The notes beneath the pieces were generated by a model. That model saw only the letters and a list, made by a program, of their open reading frames with translations, had not been told where the DNA came from and ran no database searches. 64,000 nucleotides of DNA from positions 372,001 to 436,000 of the forward strand of contig NZ_JACVAC010000004.1 in NCBI RefSeq assembly GCF_014851685.1, read 5' to 3'. Shown here one piece after another: positions 27,782 through 36,390 of this stretch; the first letter of the stretch is position 1; the number at the start of each line of letters is the position of its first letter. A program made the translations under genes and the position numbers. Source of the stretch: Pseudomonas sp. PDM05. Its GTDB lineage: Bacteria; Pseudomonadota; Gammaproteobacteria; Pseudomonadales; Pseudomonadaceae.

Positions 27782-27810
27782 AAGCCCGCCCTGTGCGGGC
27801 TTTCTTGTTT
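27782..27810 (+). terminator. terminator after tRNA-Arg
   Basis: AGCCCGC-cctgt-GCGGGCT followed by ttcttgttt, about 47 bases downstream of the tRNA. Confidence 0.8.
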
Positions 27811-28130
27811 CTGGCTATCCGTCCCTGTCTCCCTCTATAACTTCAACTTCACACCGTATATGCCACGTGCTGATTGAGTTGGGTGCCGCATCAGTACAAC
27901 GAATTGTGCTCGAAGTGTTCAAGCCCAAGCCCAGCAACAGACGTGGCAAGCCGACGCTCATCAAGGTGGCAATGGGCAGGCGGTGACGATGCAGGGACGC
28001 ATTAGCCAAAGGCTGAACCGCTGGACACGTGGCAGAGCTCTCGCGCAAGGGCAAGTTGGCGGTGCCTCTGAGCCAACTTAACTTCAAGAACAGAACGCCA
28101 AGGCGCACGCCAAACATCCAGCGAAATCGA
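27811..28130. other. decayed DNA without intact gene
   Basis: No complete gene is present. A short open stretch at about 27898-27987 (RIVLEVFKPKPSNRRGKPTLIKV) looks like a protein fragment but could not be assigned. The stretch leads into the broken DUF927 gene. Confidence 0.5.
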
Positions 28131-29838
28131 AAAATGGTCTGATGCCGGGCGGCTTTCGCTTGAAGCCTGAAGGGGTGTTCTATTCAGGTGATGATGGTGA
28201 GGCACATCCTGTGTGTTCGCCTCTGGGGTTTGCTGTTCGAATTCGACGACCCGGGCGATGCCAAAAAACGCTGGAACATTCCAGTTAGAACGATGACTTC
28301 AGCAAGGACGTACTAGGCCCGCTGGTGGACATGGGCTTGCGCCTTGCCGGAAGTCGATCCAAACGTAACGCACGCAACGACCGGCAGGTTATCTCGGCGG
28401 CTTCGACAGCGCCCAGCGCGCACGTTTGGTAACGAGCTTGAATTGGCACGCCAACGCCTTCCTTCTGCCCGAACAACAGATCAGCTCGTACGCCGAACAC
28501 CAGCATTTTTATGAAGCCGGGGAGCAGTTGCCTCCGATCAGCGAGACAAGCTCTCTGGAGCAATGGCAGCAACAAATTGGCGCACTGTGTGTTGGAAGTC
28601 ATCGCTTGGCGTTTGTTGTTTCTGTGGCCTTTGCAGGCCCGTTGCTGAACCTGCTGGGACATGAGTCGGGTGGCTTCCACCTGTATGGCGACAGCTCCGG
28701 GGGCAAGACCACTCACCTGCAAGTCACTGCATCGGTTTATGGCGGGCCGCGCTTAGTTCGTTCGTGGCGCTCGACCGATAACGCCCTGGAGTCCATCGCC
28801 GCTGCACACTCAGACGGCCTCCTGGTGCTAGATAAAATAGGCATGTGCGATCCGCGCATTATCGGCGAGACGGTCTACATGCTCGGCAACGGCACCGGCA
28901 ACGCCCGGGCGAATGATCGAGGACAAGCGGGCCGACAGGTGCAGGAGTGGCGCTTGCTGTTTCTCTCGACGGGCGAGAAGACGTTGGCACAGCACATGGC
29001 AGACGCCAATAAGGAGCTGAAAGCGGGCATGGAGGTTCGCATGCTTGCGGTGCCAGCGGATGCTAGCAAGGGCCTCGGCATGTTCGATGTGCTGAACGGT
29101 TTTGAGGACGCTGCTGCCCTCTCCGATGCGCTCAAGGCCCGCGTTGCCAAATACTACGGCACGCCGCTCACTGCCTTCCTGCACGCGCCGTGTGCACCTG
29201 GGGAAATGCTCAGGTGGACGGTGATCATTCGCCGCACGGTGGAGCAGTTCATCACCCAAAACCTGCCCGTGTCGGCCAGTGGTCAGGCCCAGCGTGCCGC
29301 CCTTCGCTTTGGCCTCGCAGCAGCAGCCGGAGAGTTGGCCACCGCCTTCGGCGTCACCGGTTGGCCGGACGGCACAGCCACGACCGCCGCACGTGTGTGT
29401 CTGCATGCGTGGCTGGCAGAGCGTCGCGGCGCCGGTAACTTCGAGGGTGATGCGATTTTGTCGCGGCTGAGACAGGTCATCGAACGCTTTGGAGAAAGCC
29501 GCTTTACCCGCTGGGGATCTGCTGCCGCCAAGATCGATGAGCACGGCCCACGCACGATTGATCGGCTGGGCTTTCGCAAGACGATGGAACACAGCATGGG
29601 CGATGCCCTACACACCACCAACACTTACTACGTGTTGCCGGAAGCATGGCGATCCGAAATCTTCCGAGGCATGAACCTAAGTGCGGTTAACAAAGAGCTT
29701 CTGCGACGAGGTGTTTTAGAGCCTGGAAAGGATGGCAAAGCTTCCACCGCAGTGCGACTACCGGGGCTGGGCTTGCAGCGCTGCTATGTGGTTGTCGCCG
29801 TGCCAGAACAAGGTGATCACGGCGCCCAGGCGGCGTAA
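28100..29838 (+). pseudogene. DUF927-family helicase/primase-like ATPase, frameshifted
   Basis: The long open part (28426-29838, 470 codons) is the C-terminal region of a DUF927 protein, found in P4-like satellites and integrative islands. It carries Walker A (YGDSSGGKTTHLQ). The N-terminal part is present upstream but split over frames: GGFRLKPEGVFYSGDDGEAHPVCSPL at about 28143-28220, then FEFDDPGDAKKRWNIP, then DFSKDVLGPLVDMGLRLAGSRSKRNARN and YLGGFDSAQRARLVTS, requiring at least three frame changes. Walker B reads LLVLDKIG where LDEIG is expected, so the catalytic glutamate is lost. The gene is very probably dead. Confidence 0.8.
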
Positions 29839-29928
29839 TAGCGGCCGCTCCATGAGGAATGAAGGCTCACCTTGGCCTGGCCCGCCAACGAAAAAAAACA
29901 ATCAACCTTTCGCCTTTAGGAACGCAAC

Positions 29929-30785
29929 ATGAACCAACTAAAACAGCAACAAGCCGCCTTCATTCAAGAACTGGAAACACTGAAAGAAAGCCTGCCACAA
30001 CTGGAGGCCGAATGGCGTAATGCACCCAGCGGATTTAGTGCGAATGGAAACGTGATTGGCAGCCCTGAAAGCCGCGATGCTATGGAGAGATTGTCAAGCG
30101 TCACAGCCCGTATAGATGCGATTCCCGGTGAGCTGGCATCAATTGATCGCAAGCTTCAACACCTGGAGAGGCTGGAAAAAATTGGTCAGATCAAAGCTGA
30201 CGCTATTCAAGCGATGACCGATGCAACCGCTGAAGTCGAAGCGCTGGAACGGAGAAAATCGCACCTGAACGAGCGGTTTCAGACAATTCAATCAGAAGCC
30301 GATCAAGCCTTGCAAAAGGCGCAACAAGCCGAGCGCGATGCTGCAACGTCCTACGCCAAATGCCTCGCAAGCGGTGATGCCGAAGGGGAAAATCAGCAAG
30401 CGGCGAAATGCAAAAGGCCGCTAAGCAACTGGCAACAACGGACGAGCAGGTCAGAAGGCAAGACCTCATCCTCGGTGCTCTGCAAGTCGAGCTTGATGCT
30501 CTTGAGGCTCAAATCACAAATGCACGCCAACGTGCAGATGAAGCCGAGACCGCGGTATTGAACGCGGTCGGGTTTGCCTTGAACGAGGAATGGAACGCTA
30601 CGACCGAGCAATTGCTCGCTGTAGGCTCTCGGATACTTACCGTCAGCTACCTAAAGGGTGGAATGGGCGATGCCTTGTCTGGACTTGAGGTGCCTCGCTT
30701 CGGCCCCTTCCATTCGAGACTTGAACGCTCCGATTTGGCAGCCGCGGCCCGTAACATTTCCTTTGACGACCTACTCGCTGCATAA
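29929..30785 (+). pseudogene. coiled-coil island protein, split by one frameshift
   Basis: Two overlapping frames form one protein of about 285 residues. The first (from ATG 29929) runs through a coiled coil (QQAAFIQELETLKESLPQLEAEW ... EVEALERRKSHLNERFQTIQSEADQALQKAQQAERDAA). At about 30398-30410 the coding sense jumps to the frame continuing AAKQLATTDEQVRRQDLILGALQVELDALEAQITNARQRADEAE and ending ISFDDLLAA at 30785. The join shows none of the usual slippery heptamers, so mutation is more likely than programmed frameshifting. It follows the DUF927 gene by about 90 bases and a terminator hairpin follows. Function unknown. Confidence 0.7.
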
Positions 30786-30787
30786 CC

Positions 30788-30816
30788 CCGAATCAGCCCG
30801 CACTAGCGGGCTGTTT
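30788..30816 (+). terminator. terminator after coiled-coil gene
   Basis: AGCCCGC-acta-GCGGGCT followed by gttta directly after the stop codon. Confidence 0.7.
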
Positions 30817-31194
30817 ACCCATACCCGTCATCCGCACTATTCAATCCACAAATGAGAGAACCATTGATCTGAATTCAGTCTGAGCATACGGTTCTCTACA
30901 CACCAAGCGCTGCTCAATAGGAAAGCGTGTTCACACAAACCCGATTGGCCGGCTGCCACTGTCATATACAGGGTATAGAGGCTAACAGAGAGCACCGCTG
31001 GCTAAGGCCACGGGTGGACCGAGAGGCTAAACTTGCTAGTCATGATGCCTCGTCGACTTCCAGCTCATATTATACGGAGTAACAAATGGCATTAATATTA
31101 AGGCTCTCGTAAATCGACATATGAGTAAAACATAACAGTCCCGATTTTTCTGCAATGCTTCGATGCTCAAGAACTTCAAAAACCAACTACTTGA
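30817..31194. other. non-coding gap in island
   Basis: About 380 bases with falling GC content toward the HEPN gene. No gene, tRNA or clear hairpin was recognised. Confidence 0.5.
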
Positions 31195-31878
31195 TCAATA
31201 GGCGTGCCGCTCACTTTCCTTAAGAAAGGATCGAGAATTGTAAAAGCCCTCAAGACTAATAATGACCGCATCTATAAAAGATGTAGTTATAGAGTATTTA
31301 TCACGCAATATATTTGAACGGTGCCTTTCCCCTACGACTAATGCGCTTTCTCTGCCATGCGCCACTTTATTTCTATTCTCTACGAGCTCATCTATGGTTG
31401 TGCGCACCCTCGGCTCAACTTCAAACCCTATAATTCCGAAAGATTTAAAGACTTCAAGGATTGAGTTTGTCCACACATTCATCAGCGTATCCGAAAACTG
31501 AGCCTCATCAATTTTCATCGTATCCGAAGAGTCAAGACAACTAAATATCGATAAGGCATTTTCGTTATAGGACTTGAAGCTACAACTCTTAAATGCCTGC
31601 AATCGCCCTCTTGTGAATACGCTACCAAAACTAAGTTCGTAATGTCTTGCAGGGATATTATGTGAAGCTATTAAGCGCAGCGTGAGTTGCACCGCCTCGT
31701 TAATGCTTTTTTCTAACGCAGCGTAAAGGTGTACGTAAAAAAAACCTCGTAGAATTTTTACTTCTGAGGGGTGAGGGATAATCGCATCATCAGGCTCAAG
31801 AAAAACAATATGATTTAAGAGTTGCTGGACTTCCATGAGTCGCTCTCTGGATAACGCTCTTACACCCTCATAACTCAT
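31195..31878 (-). CDS. MAE_28990/MAE_18760-like HEPN nuclease
   Basis: A 227-aa, mostly helical protein of the RiboL-PSP-HEPN (MAE_28990/MAE_18760-like) type. The diagnostic HEPN motif R-x4-H is RNKVAH at residues 169-174, the active site of many HEPN RNases in toxin-antitoxin and phage-defence systems. The N-terminal part holds RGFFYVHLYAALEKSINEAV, typical of this family. It starts one base after the stop codon of the DUF262 gene, so the two are coupled. GC content is well below the flanks. The predicted activity is RNA cleavage under control of the DUF262 partner (inference). Confidence 0.78.
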   Translation of the reverse strand: MSYEGVRALSRERLMEVQQLLNHIVFLEPDDAIIPHPSEVKILRGFFYVHLYAALEKSINEAVQLTLRLIASHNIPARHYELSFGSVFTRGRLQAFKSCSFKSYNENALSIFSCLDSSDTMKIDEAQFSDTLMNVWTNSILEVFKSFGIIGFEVEPRVRTTIDELVENRNKVAHGRESALVVGERHRSNILRDKYSITTSFIDAVIISLEGFYNSRSFLKESERHAY

Positions 31879-31879
31879 A

Positions 31880-32923
31880 CTATACGTTATCCTTTACGTA
31901 CTTTATTCTGTCGATTACTTTTTTCCGACTGTTGGTCGCTCCGGTAGTTAGGCCTGTGAGGGTCTTATTATCCAGCAGCGCTTTGAGCTTTTTAGGGCTC
32001 ACAGCCTTTCCAGCATTCAAGGCATCGGCGACGCCAATTGCGACTGCTTCAAATAGGACAAGAGGCGTTGTATTTTTCCTGCTAGATCTAACAATACCAT
32101 CTGGCAAATGTGCTTCCAGCAGGGTGAATGTTTTTTCAAACAGATCTTTGAGGGCTTTCTTGTTCTTAAAGCTTTCCGATTTATTTGCCATGTAATCGTT
32201 AAGAAAACCTTTAACGCTGTGAACAAATTGATCGCGACACTCAAAATATGCGAAAAACTTAAGAACAAGCTCCTCAATATTTCCATTTTTTTCTGCGTTG
32301 GAACCAAGCTTTAGAGAATTCTTAAAAGGTTGGAACTGTGAGCAATCTCTGATGAAGCTATTGAAGGGGCCGAGATAGACGCAGTTTCGGATTTCTTGAG
32401 GATGTAAAATTACGCCGCCAGTATTTAATCTTTCAAATAAATCGAAGCGAAGCCCGAAGTCGCTTCTATCATTCAGCACAGTAATCCTGATTGGGCGCGT
32501 CATAAACATCAATTGTATTGGCTTAGGAATATCTTTGAACGTAAGTCCATTCAGTGTATCTAATTTTTCAAGACCTTTCAAAATTAGCGGCTTACAATCT
32601 TCGCTGATTTTTTCTATGATATCCGAGTTACCAATGAAGTTCACAATAGTAGTGAGACGTTGAAGCCCATCAATTACTTCCCAGGTGGAGTCTTGGTTTG
32701 TGGCCATGAATAAACTTGGCACCGGAATCCCGAGTAAAATTGATTCAATTAGCTGGGATTGTCTTTCTTGGTTCCAGATAAAGTGCCTCTGGTACTCAGG
32801 TGTTACATCGATAATATCTTCCGAAATCATGTCATACAATTGTCTGACGGTAACATCATAACTATCGAAAGACACAGTTCTTCGATTTGCGTCTAATTGC
32901 GATTGAATTGCAGTACTATCCAT
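31880..32923 (-). CDS. DUF262 (GmrS/ParB-fold) defence protein
   Basis: A 347-aa DUF262 protein. Core signatures are PEYQRHFIWNQERQSQLIESILLGIPVPSLFM (residues 42-73), the DGLQR motif (85-89) and FERLNTGG (163-170). DUF262 is a ParB/Srx-fold NTP-binding domain found in GmrSD, BrxU and SspE-like antiphage enzymes. There is no DUF1524 HNH nuclease domain here, so the nuclease function probably resides in the adjacent HEPN protein. ATG 32923 follows AGAGGAA; the frame extends further upstream without support. Low GC and rare-codon-rich text mark it as horizontally acquired. Confidence 0.85.
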   Translation of the reverse strand: MDSTAIQSQLDANRRTVSFDSYDVTVRQLYDMISEDIIDVTPEYQRHFIWNQERQSQLIESILLGIPVPSLFMATNQDSTWEVIDGLQRLTTIVNFIGNSDIIEKISEDCKPLILKGLEKLDTLNGLTFKDIPKPIQLMFMTRPIRITVLNDRSDFGLRFDLFERLNTGGVILHPQEIRNCVYLGPFNSFIRDCSQFQPFKNSLKLGSNAEKNGNIEELVLKFFAYFECRDQFVHSVKGFLNDYMANKSESFKNKKALKDLFEKTFTLLEAHLPDGIVRSSRKNTTPLVLFEAVAIGVADALNAGKAVSPKKLKALLDNKTLTGLTTGATNSRKKVIDRIKYVKDNV

Positions 32924-33034
32924 AGATTCCTCTGGTAACTTTATTCTCGCTCGGGGGGCGCCAAGAGATGAAATGGTTACGGGGCATGTAGTTCGGTGGC
33001 CAACAATACCGTGAGCAGCACTGCATGTCGACAC

Positions 33035-33580
33035 TGAGACCCGAGCGGATGCTGCTTCGGGGGGGGGGGGTTAATGCTCTAGATTTCTGGACTGCCCATT
33101 TTTACGCCTCGCTGCGCCATAGACAAGGAATTCGCTCCTTTCCGAAGCGGCTGCAGTGAATATGTCGACCAATGGATGACGAGGGCGAAGCTGCGCAGGC
33201 CATCTCTTGATTCATCTTTACTTCCAAATTTCGAACCCTTATGGCTTAGAAATTAAGGGGTTAGCGTTCAATCAACGTGGTCTTGAAAAACATACTGCAG
33301 CGGCGTGGTCTGGCTCGAATGAGCAAGGCTCATATTTGTAGAAAATACCGCTTCCGTCGTTTTTTCCCAGAGGAGTCGAAGGAAATAACTATGCCATATA
33401 GTCGACAGGTTATTCCAAGGGCTTAATTGGGGTGTTAAGCGCTCCATCTGCTACGCCACCCTACGGTCGCATGAAACGCCCAGCCTCTTCGAGAAAAAGC
33501 TTTGAGCAGAATCAATGGCTTTTTGCCTTCACTGTGTGGTAATTCTTCATCTTCAATTCGACTAGCAAAGGAAGTGCGTT
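33035..33580. other. divergent control region with a 12-G tract
   Basis: The gap separates the DUF262-HEPN pair (leftward) from the QueC-type operon (rightward), so it should hold both promoters. It contains an uninterrupted run of 12 G at 33059-33070, about 140 bases upstream of the DUF262 start. A 35-codon frame at about 33319-33426 ends IPRA but is not recognisable. No other structure was identified. Confidence 0.55.
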
Positions 33581-33898
33581 ATGTCTGGTTCCGGCGGCAG
33601 CTATCTTGGGCCCTCTACGCCCACCAATTCCTGCGCTACCCTTCAGTTCGATACCCAGCTTGCATCACCCAAAGCTCTTGTCGTTGCCCAACTGCTGGTC
33701 AATAACATTCTGGATATTGCTTTTGCACCGATGGGCCATCAGGTAGTCATAGCGCTATGGAATGGCGCTGAGGCTGGTGGGATCGTCGACCCGAATCTAA
33801 ACCAACTACGTAACTGCATGACCCAGGGAGAGCAGTACCAAGCACGTGTGCTCCAGATTAACGGCGGGCAAGTAAGGCTTCGGGTTTACCACGTCTAA
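33581..33898 (+). CDS. small Gly/Ser-start protein of the QueC-type locus
   Basis: A 105-aa protein of unknown function. The N-terminus MSGSGGSYLGPSTPTNSC is flexible and Gly/Ser-rich. The remainder (LQFDTQLASPKALVVAQLLVNNILDIAF ... VVIALWNGAEAGGIVDPN ... QYQARVLQINGGQVRLRVYHV) has the alternating pattern of a small beta-barrel ending in a strand. A strong AAAGGAAG site precedes it, and the kinase-transferase gene starts 20 bases later, so it is the first and probably most abundant product of the operon. Initiator Met should be removed before Ser2. In type IV CBASS the QueC-like enzyme modifies the N-terminus of a partner protein; by analogy this could be the modified partner (inference). Confidence 0.75.
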   Translation: MSGSGGSYLGPSTPTNSCATLQFDTQLASPKALVVAQLLVNNILDIAFAPMGHQVVIALWNGAEAGGIVDPNLNQLRNCMTQGEQYQARVLQINGGQVRLRVYHV

Positions 33899-33918
33899 TT
33901 GAGAGCAAGGAGAGCTCC

Positions 33919-35130
33919 ATGATCACCATCGTAGGCGGTGTCTACCGTGAGCGCTGTATGCGCCCAGCTTGGGACGATATTTATGGATCTGCAGGACGAG
34001 CAGCAACAGCGATTGCCCGTTTTGGTGGAGACGCTGAATTACATGCGTGTGTCGATAGCGGCACTCAAATAGTATTAGAGGCCCGCGCAGCCGCAGAGGG
34101 CTTTAAATTTAATGCAATAGCCGCTCAGTCGGGTGTGACCTTTGAGTACATACATGGACTCTCCACCCCTGATATTCGATGCGTCACTCATCATCGGTTG
34201 CAATTTCAAGTTACTGCCGAGAAAGTGCTTCGGTTCGGCATGATTGATGGAACCTCAGTAGTTGACGCCGAGTATGCGGTTTTTGATCCTCAGAACGCCG
34301 AAGGCCCTGAATCCTTCAGAGCTAACGGCTCCAAAGCAAAACACTTAGCGCTTGTTCTGAACCTCCATGAGGCCAACCTCTTGTTATCTGGCTCCAGCGG
34401 ATTGTCCCCCCAACAGATTGCGACTGAATTGGCCAAACAGGAGAATGCGGAGGTAGTTGTCATCAAAATGGGGCCACTGGGCGCCCTTGTTTTTGATAAT
34501 GGGGCTATTTCCAGAGTACCTGCACACCGCACTGAGCGGGTATGGAAGATCGGTTCCGGTGATACCTTCGCCGCGCACTTTGCACTGGGCTGGCTGGACA
34601 ACAGCCTACCTGCTCACGATGCGGCATCGATTGCGTCCATCGCAACGGCCTTCTATTGCGAGAACCAGGGTTTTCCCGACAAGTCCTTATTGGCCGGATT
34701 CAAGCCAAAGGCATTGATTCCCTCTGAAAGATACCGCGCTGGCTACGCACCGAAGGTCTATCTCGCCGGTCCATTCTTTACGCTCGCAGAGCTGTGGATG
34801 GTTGGGCAAGCGCGTCGAGATCTGCTAGCTATGGGCCTGAATGTATTCTCTCCGTACCACGATGTTGGCCTGGGAACTGCTGAAGACGTTGTGGAGAAAG
34901 ACCTTGAAGGGGTGCGCAATTGCGACGTTCTCTTAGCAATCGGTGACGGGCTCGATTCTGGAACGATCTACGAGATTGGTTACGCACGAGCACTGAACAA
35001 GCCCGTCGTTTTCTACGCAGAAAACGAGTCTAGCCAGGATAAGAAAATGATGGAAGGCTCCAACTGCATTATCACCGATGACTATGTCAGTGCTATCTAT
35101 CAAATTGTATGGGAAGCGGTGGAGCTATGA
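33919..35130 (+). CDS. PfkB kinase - nucleoside 2-deoxyribosyltransferase fusion
   Basis: A 403-aa two-domain enzyme. Residues 1-270 are a PfkB/ribokinase-like sugar or nucleoside kinase (IVGGVYRERCMRP at the start; catalytic GSGDTF at 212-217). Residues 278-403 are a nucleoside 2-deoxyribosyltransferase (YLAGPFF at 281-287; DSGTIYEIGYA at 346-356 with the expected catalytic Glu352). The fusion could remove or transfer a nucleobase and phosphorylate a (deoxy)ribose or nucleoside. AAGGAG precedes the start. Its stop overlaps the start of the QueC-like gene (ATGA). The kinase lacks the usual N-terminal GGxxxN substrate motif in clear form, so its substrate may be unusual. Confidence 0.85.
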   Translation: MITIVGGVYRERCMRPAWDDIYGSAGRAATAIARFGGDAELHACVDSGTQIVLEARAAAEGFKFNAIAAQSGVTFEYIHGLSTPDIRCVTHHRLQFQVTAEKVLRFGMIDGTSVVDAEYAVFDPQNAEGPESFRANGSKAKHLALVLNLHEANLLLSGSSGLSPQQIATELAKQENAEVVVIKMGPLGALVFDNGAISRVPAHRTERVWKIGSGDTFAAHFALGWLDNSLPAHDAASIASIATAFYCENQGFPDKSLLAGFKPKALIPSERYRAGYAPKVYLAGPFFTLAELWMVGQARRDLLAMGLNVFSPYHDVGLGTAEDVVEKDLEGVRNCDVLLAIGDGLDSGTIYEIGYARALNKPVVFYAENESSQDKKMMEGSNCIITDDYVSAIYQIVWEAVEL

Positions 35131-35732
35131 AGACGGGGTTGCTGCTCTCTGGTGGCATGGACTCTTTGACGCTCGCCTGGTGGAAGCGGCCAGATATCGC
35201 GTTCACTCTTAACTACGGCCAACTTGCCGCAAAAGCCGAAATTGAGGCTTCAAGGACTATCTGCCAACATCTAGACATTCCCCATCATGTGATTGCGATC
35301 GACTGCAGCCCCGTGGGGTCCGGGGACATGGCAGGCATCCAAGCGGACAGCCTGGCTCCAGCCTCGGACTGGTGGCCGTACAGAAATCAAATGTTGGTAA
35401 CCTTGGCGGCCATGAAAGCTATTTCGTTTGACGTGACGCACCTTTGGCTCGGCACAGTGAAGTCAGATGGCTTCCATAGGGACGGCTCGACTGAGTTCAT
35501 GACTGCGATCAGCCATCTGCTTTCATTGCAAGAGGGCGGTATGGTGGTTGAGGCTCCCGCAATAGAGTTTTCAACCGCTGAGCTTGTGCGCCAGTCTGGC
35601 ATTCCTCCGGGGCTTCTAGCCTGGGCCCATAGCTGCCATAAATCGCATGTAGCATGTGGAAATTGCCGGGGTTGCAACAAGTATATGGAAGTATTCCAAG
35701 AGGTCGGGTATGACTTGGATCGACCTGGCTAA
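35127..35732 (+). CDS. QueC-like 7-deazaguanine-family ATP-dependent enzyme
   Basis: A 201-aa PP-loop ATPase of the QueC family. The nucleotide loop LLSGGMDSL is at residues 6-14, the RN motif (WPYRNQML) at 83-90, and four zinc cysteines at 170, 177, 180 and 183 (CHKSHVACGNCRGC). QueC converts carboxy-deazaguanine to preQ0; no queD, queE or folE copy is nearby, so a role in tRNA modification is unlikely. QueC relatives occur in type IV CBASS (Cap9) and Qat defence loci. It is translationally coupled to both neighbours: ATGA with the gene before and a 23-base overlap with the gene after. Confidence 0.88.
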   Translation: MKTGLLLSGGMDSLTLAWWKRPDIAFTLNYGQLAAKAEIEASRTICQHLDIPHHVIAIDCSPVGSGDMAGIQADSLAPASDWWPYRNQMLVTLAAMKAISFDVTHLWLGTVKSDGFHRDGSTEFMTAISHLLSLQEGGMVVEAPAIEFSTAELVRQSGIPPGLLAWAHSCHKSHVACGNCRGCNKYMEVFQEVGYDLDRPG

Positions 35733-36390
35733 TCCAGTGCCCAAAGCAGCTCCTGAATCCTATGCTCCAATCATGTGGGAGGTGGGAGAGATTTACACGC
35801 TACCATTACTTTCGGGAGGTCCTAATCGGCCGTTCTACGATGTATTAGATGAGCGCGTATCACATCGGGAATTCGGTGCTGTCAAAGACGATCAACTTGG
35901 AAGTTTCCTCTGGGTAGCCTGCCGAACTAGATGGAGTAGCGCGTCGAATCTTGGATTCGATTTGGAGCATCGTGCTGCGCCGTCTGCCGGAGCAATTCAC
36001 CCGATTCACATTGTCATTAAACGACCTGATGATGATCGATGGTGGCTGTATGAGCCTAGAACCCACCAGTTACTCGAGCTAAAGCACGCCCGTACGAATC
36101 TCGCAGGCCTCTACAACCAAAGTATGCTGGTTTTAGACGGTGGCTTAGCGATCCAGGTTTTGTTTATAGCCGAGCCTGGAAAGACGCTGGGTAAATACCA
36201 GAACGGGTGCAGCCTAGTTTGGCGCGATGCAGGAGTTCTACTAGGGGTGATGGCACTGACAGCGACAGCGCAGGGCCTCAATTTCTGTCCTTTGGGCATC
36301 ACTGGAGAGCCGTGGGCCAGCGCCTTAGCCGATCAAGGCAAGCTGGTCGGGGTTGGACTTGCGCTTCTTGGGTCGGTTGCGAGCAGCTGA
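35710..36390 (+). CDS. nitroreductase/SagB-like flavoprotein
   Basis: A 226-aa protein with nitroreductase (SagB/ThcOx-like) features: SHREFG near residue 53, RAAPSAGAIHPIHIVI, which corresponds to the RpyPSgGalHP motif of SagB oxidases, and WRDAGVLLGVMALTATAQGLNFCPLGITG for the FMN-binding C-terminal half. It probably binds FMN and oxidises or reduces a small molecule or peptide-linked heterocycle. It overlaps the QueC-like gene by 23 bases and its end overlaps the convergent glycosylase gene by 66 bases. It is somewhat shorter than typical SagB proteins. Confidence 0.72.
   Translation: MTWIDLANPVPKAAPESYAPIMWEVGEIYTLPLLSGGPNRPFYDVLDERVSHREFGAVKDDQLGSFLWVACRTRWSSASNLGFDLEHRAAPSAGAIHPIHIVIKRPDDDRWWLYEPRTHQLLELKHARTNLAGLYNQSMLVLDGGLAIQVLFIAEPGKTLGKYQNGCSLVWRDAGVLLGVMALTATAQGLNFCPLGITGEPWASALADQGKLVGVGLALLGSVASS

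Noticed and set aside
30398..30410. Programmed -1 frameshift in the coiled-coil gene
   Set aside because: No X-XXY-YYZ heptamer in frame and no evident downstream pseudoknot; a plain indel in a decaying island is simpler.
33319..33426. 35-codon frame before the QueC-type operon
   Set aside because: Start lacks a ribosome site, no known family; the region is more likely control DNA.
35127..35732. Housekeeping queC for queuosine synthesis
   Set aside because: No queD/queE/folE nearby, only 201 aa, and coupled to a kinase-transferase and a nitroreductase gene in an accessory island.
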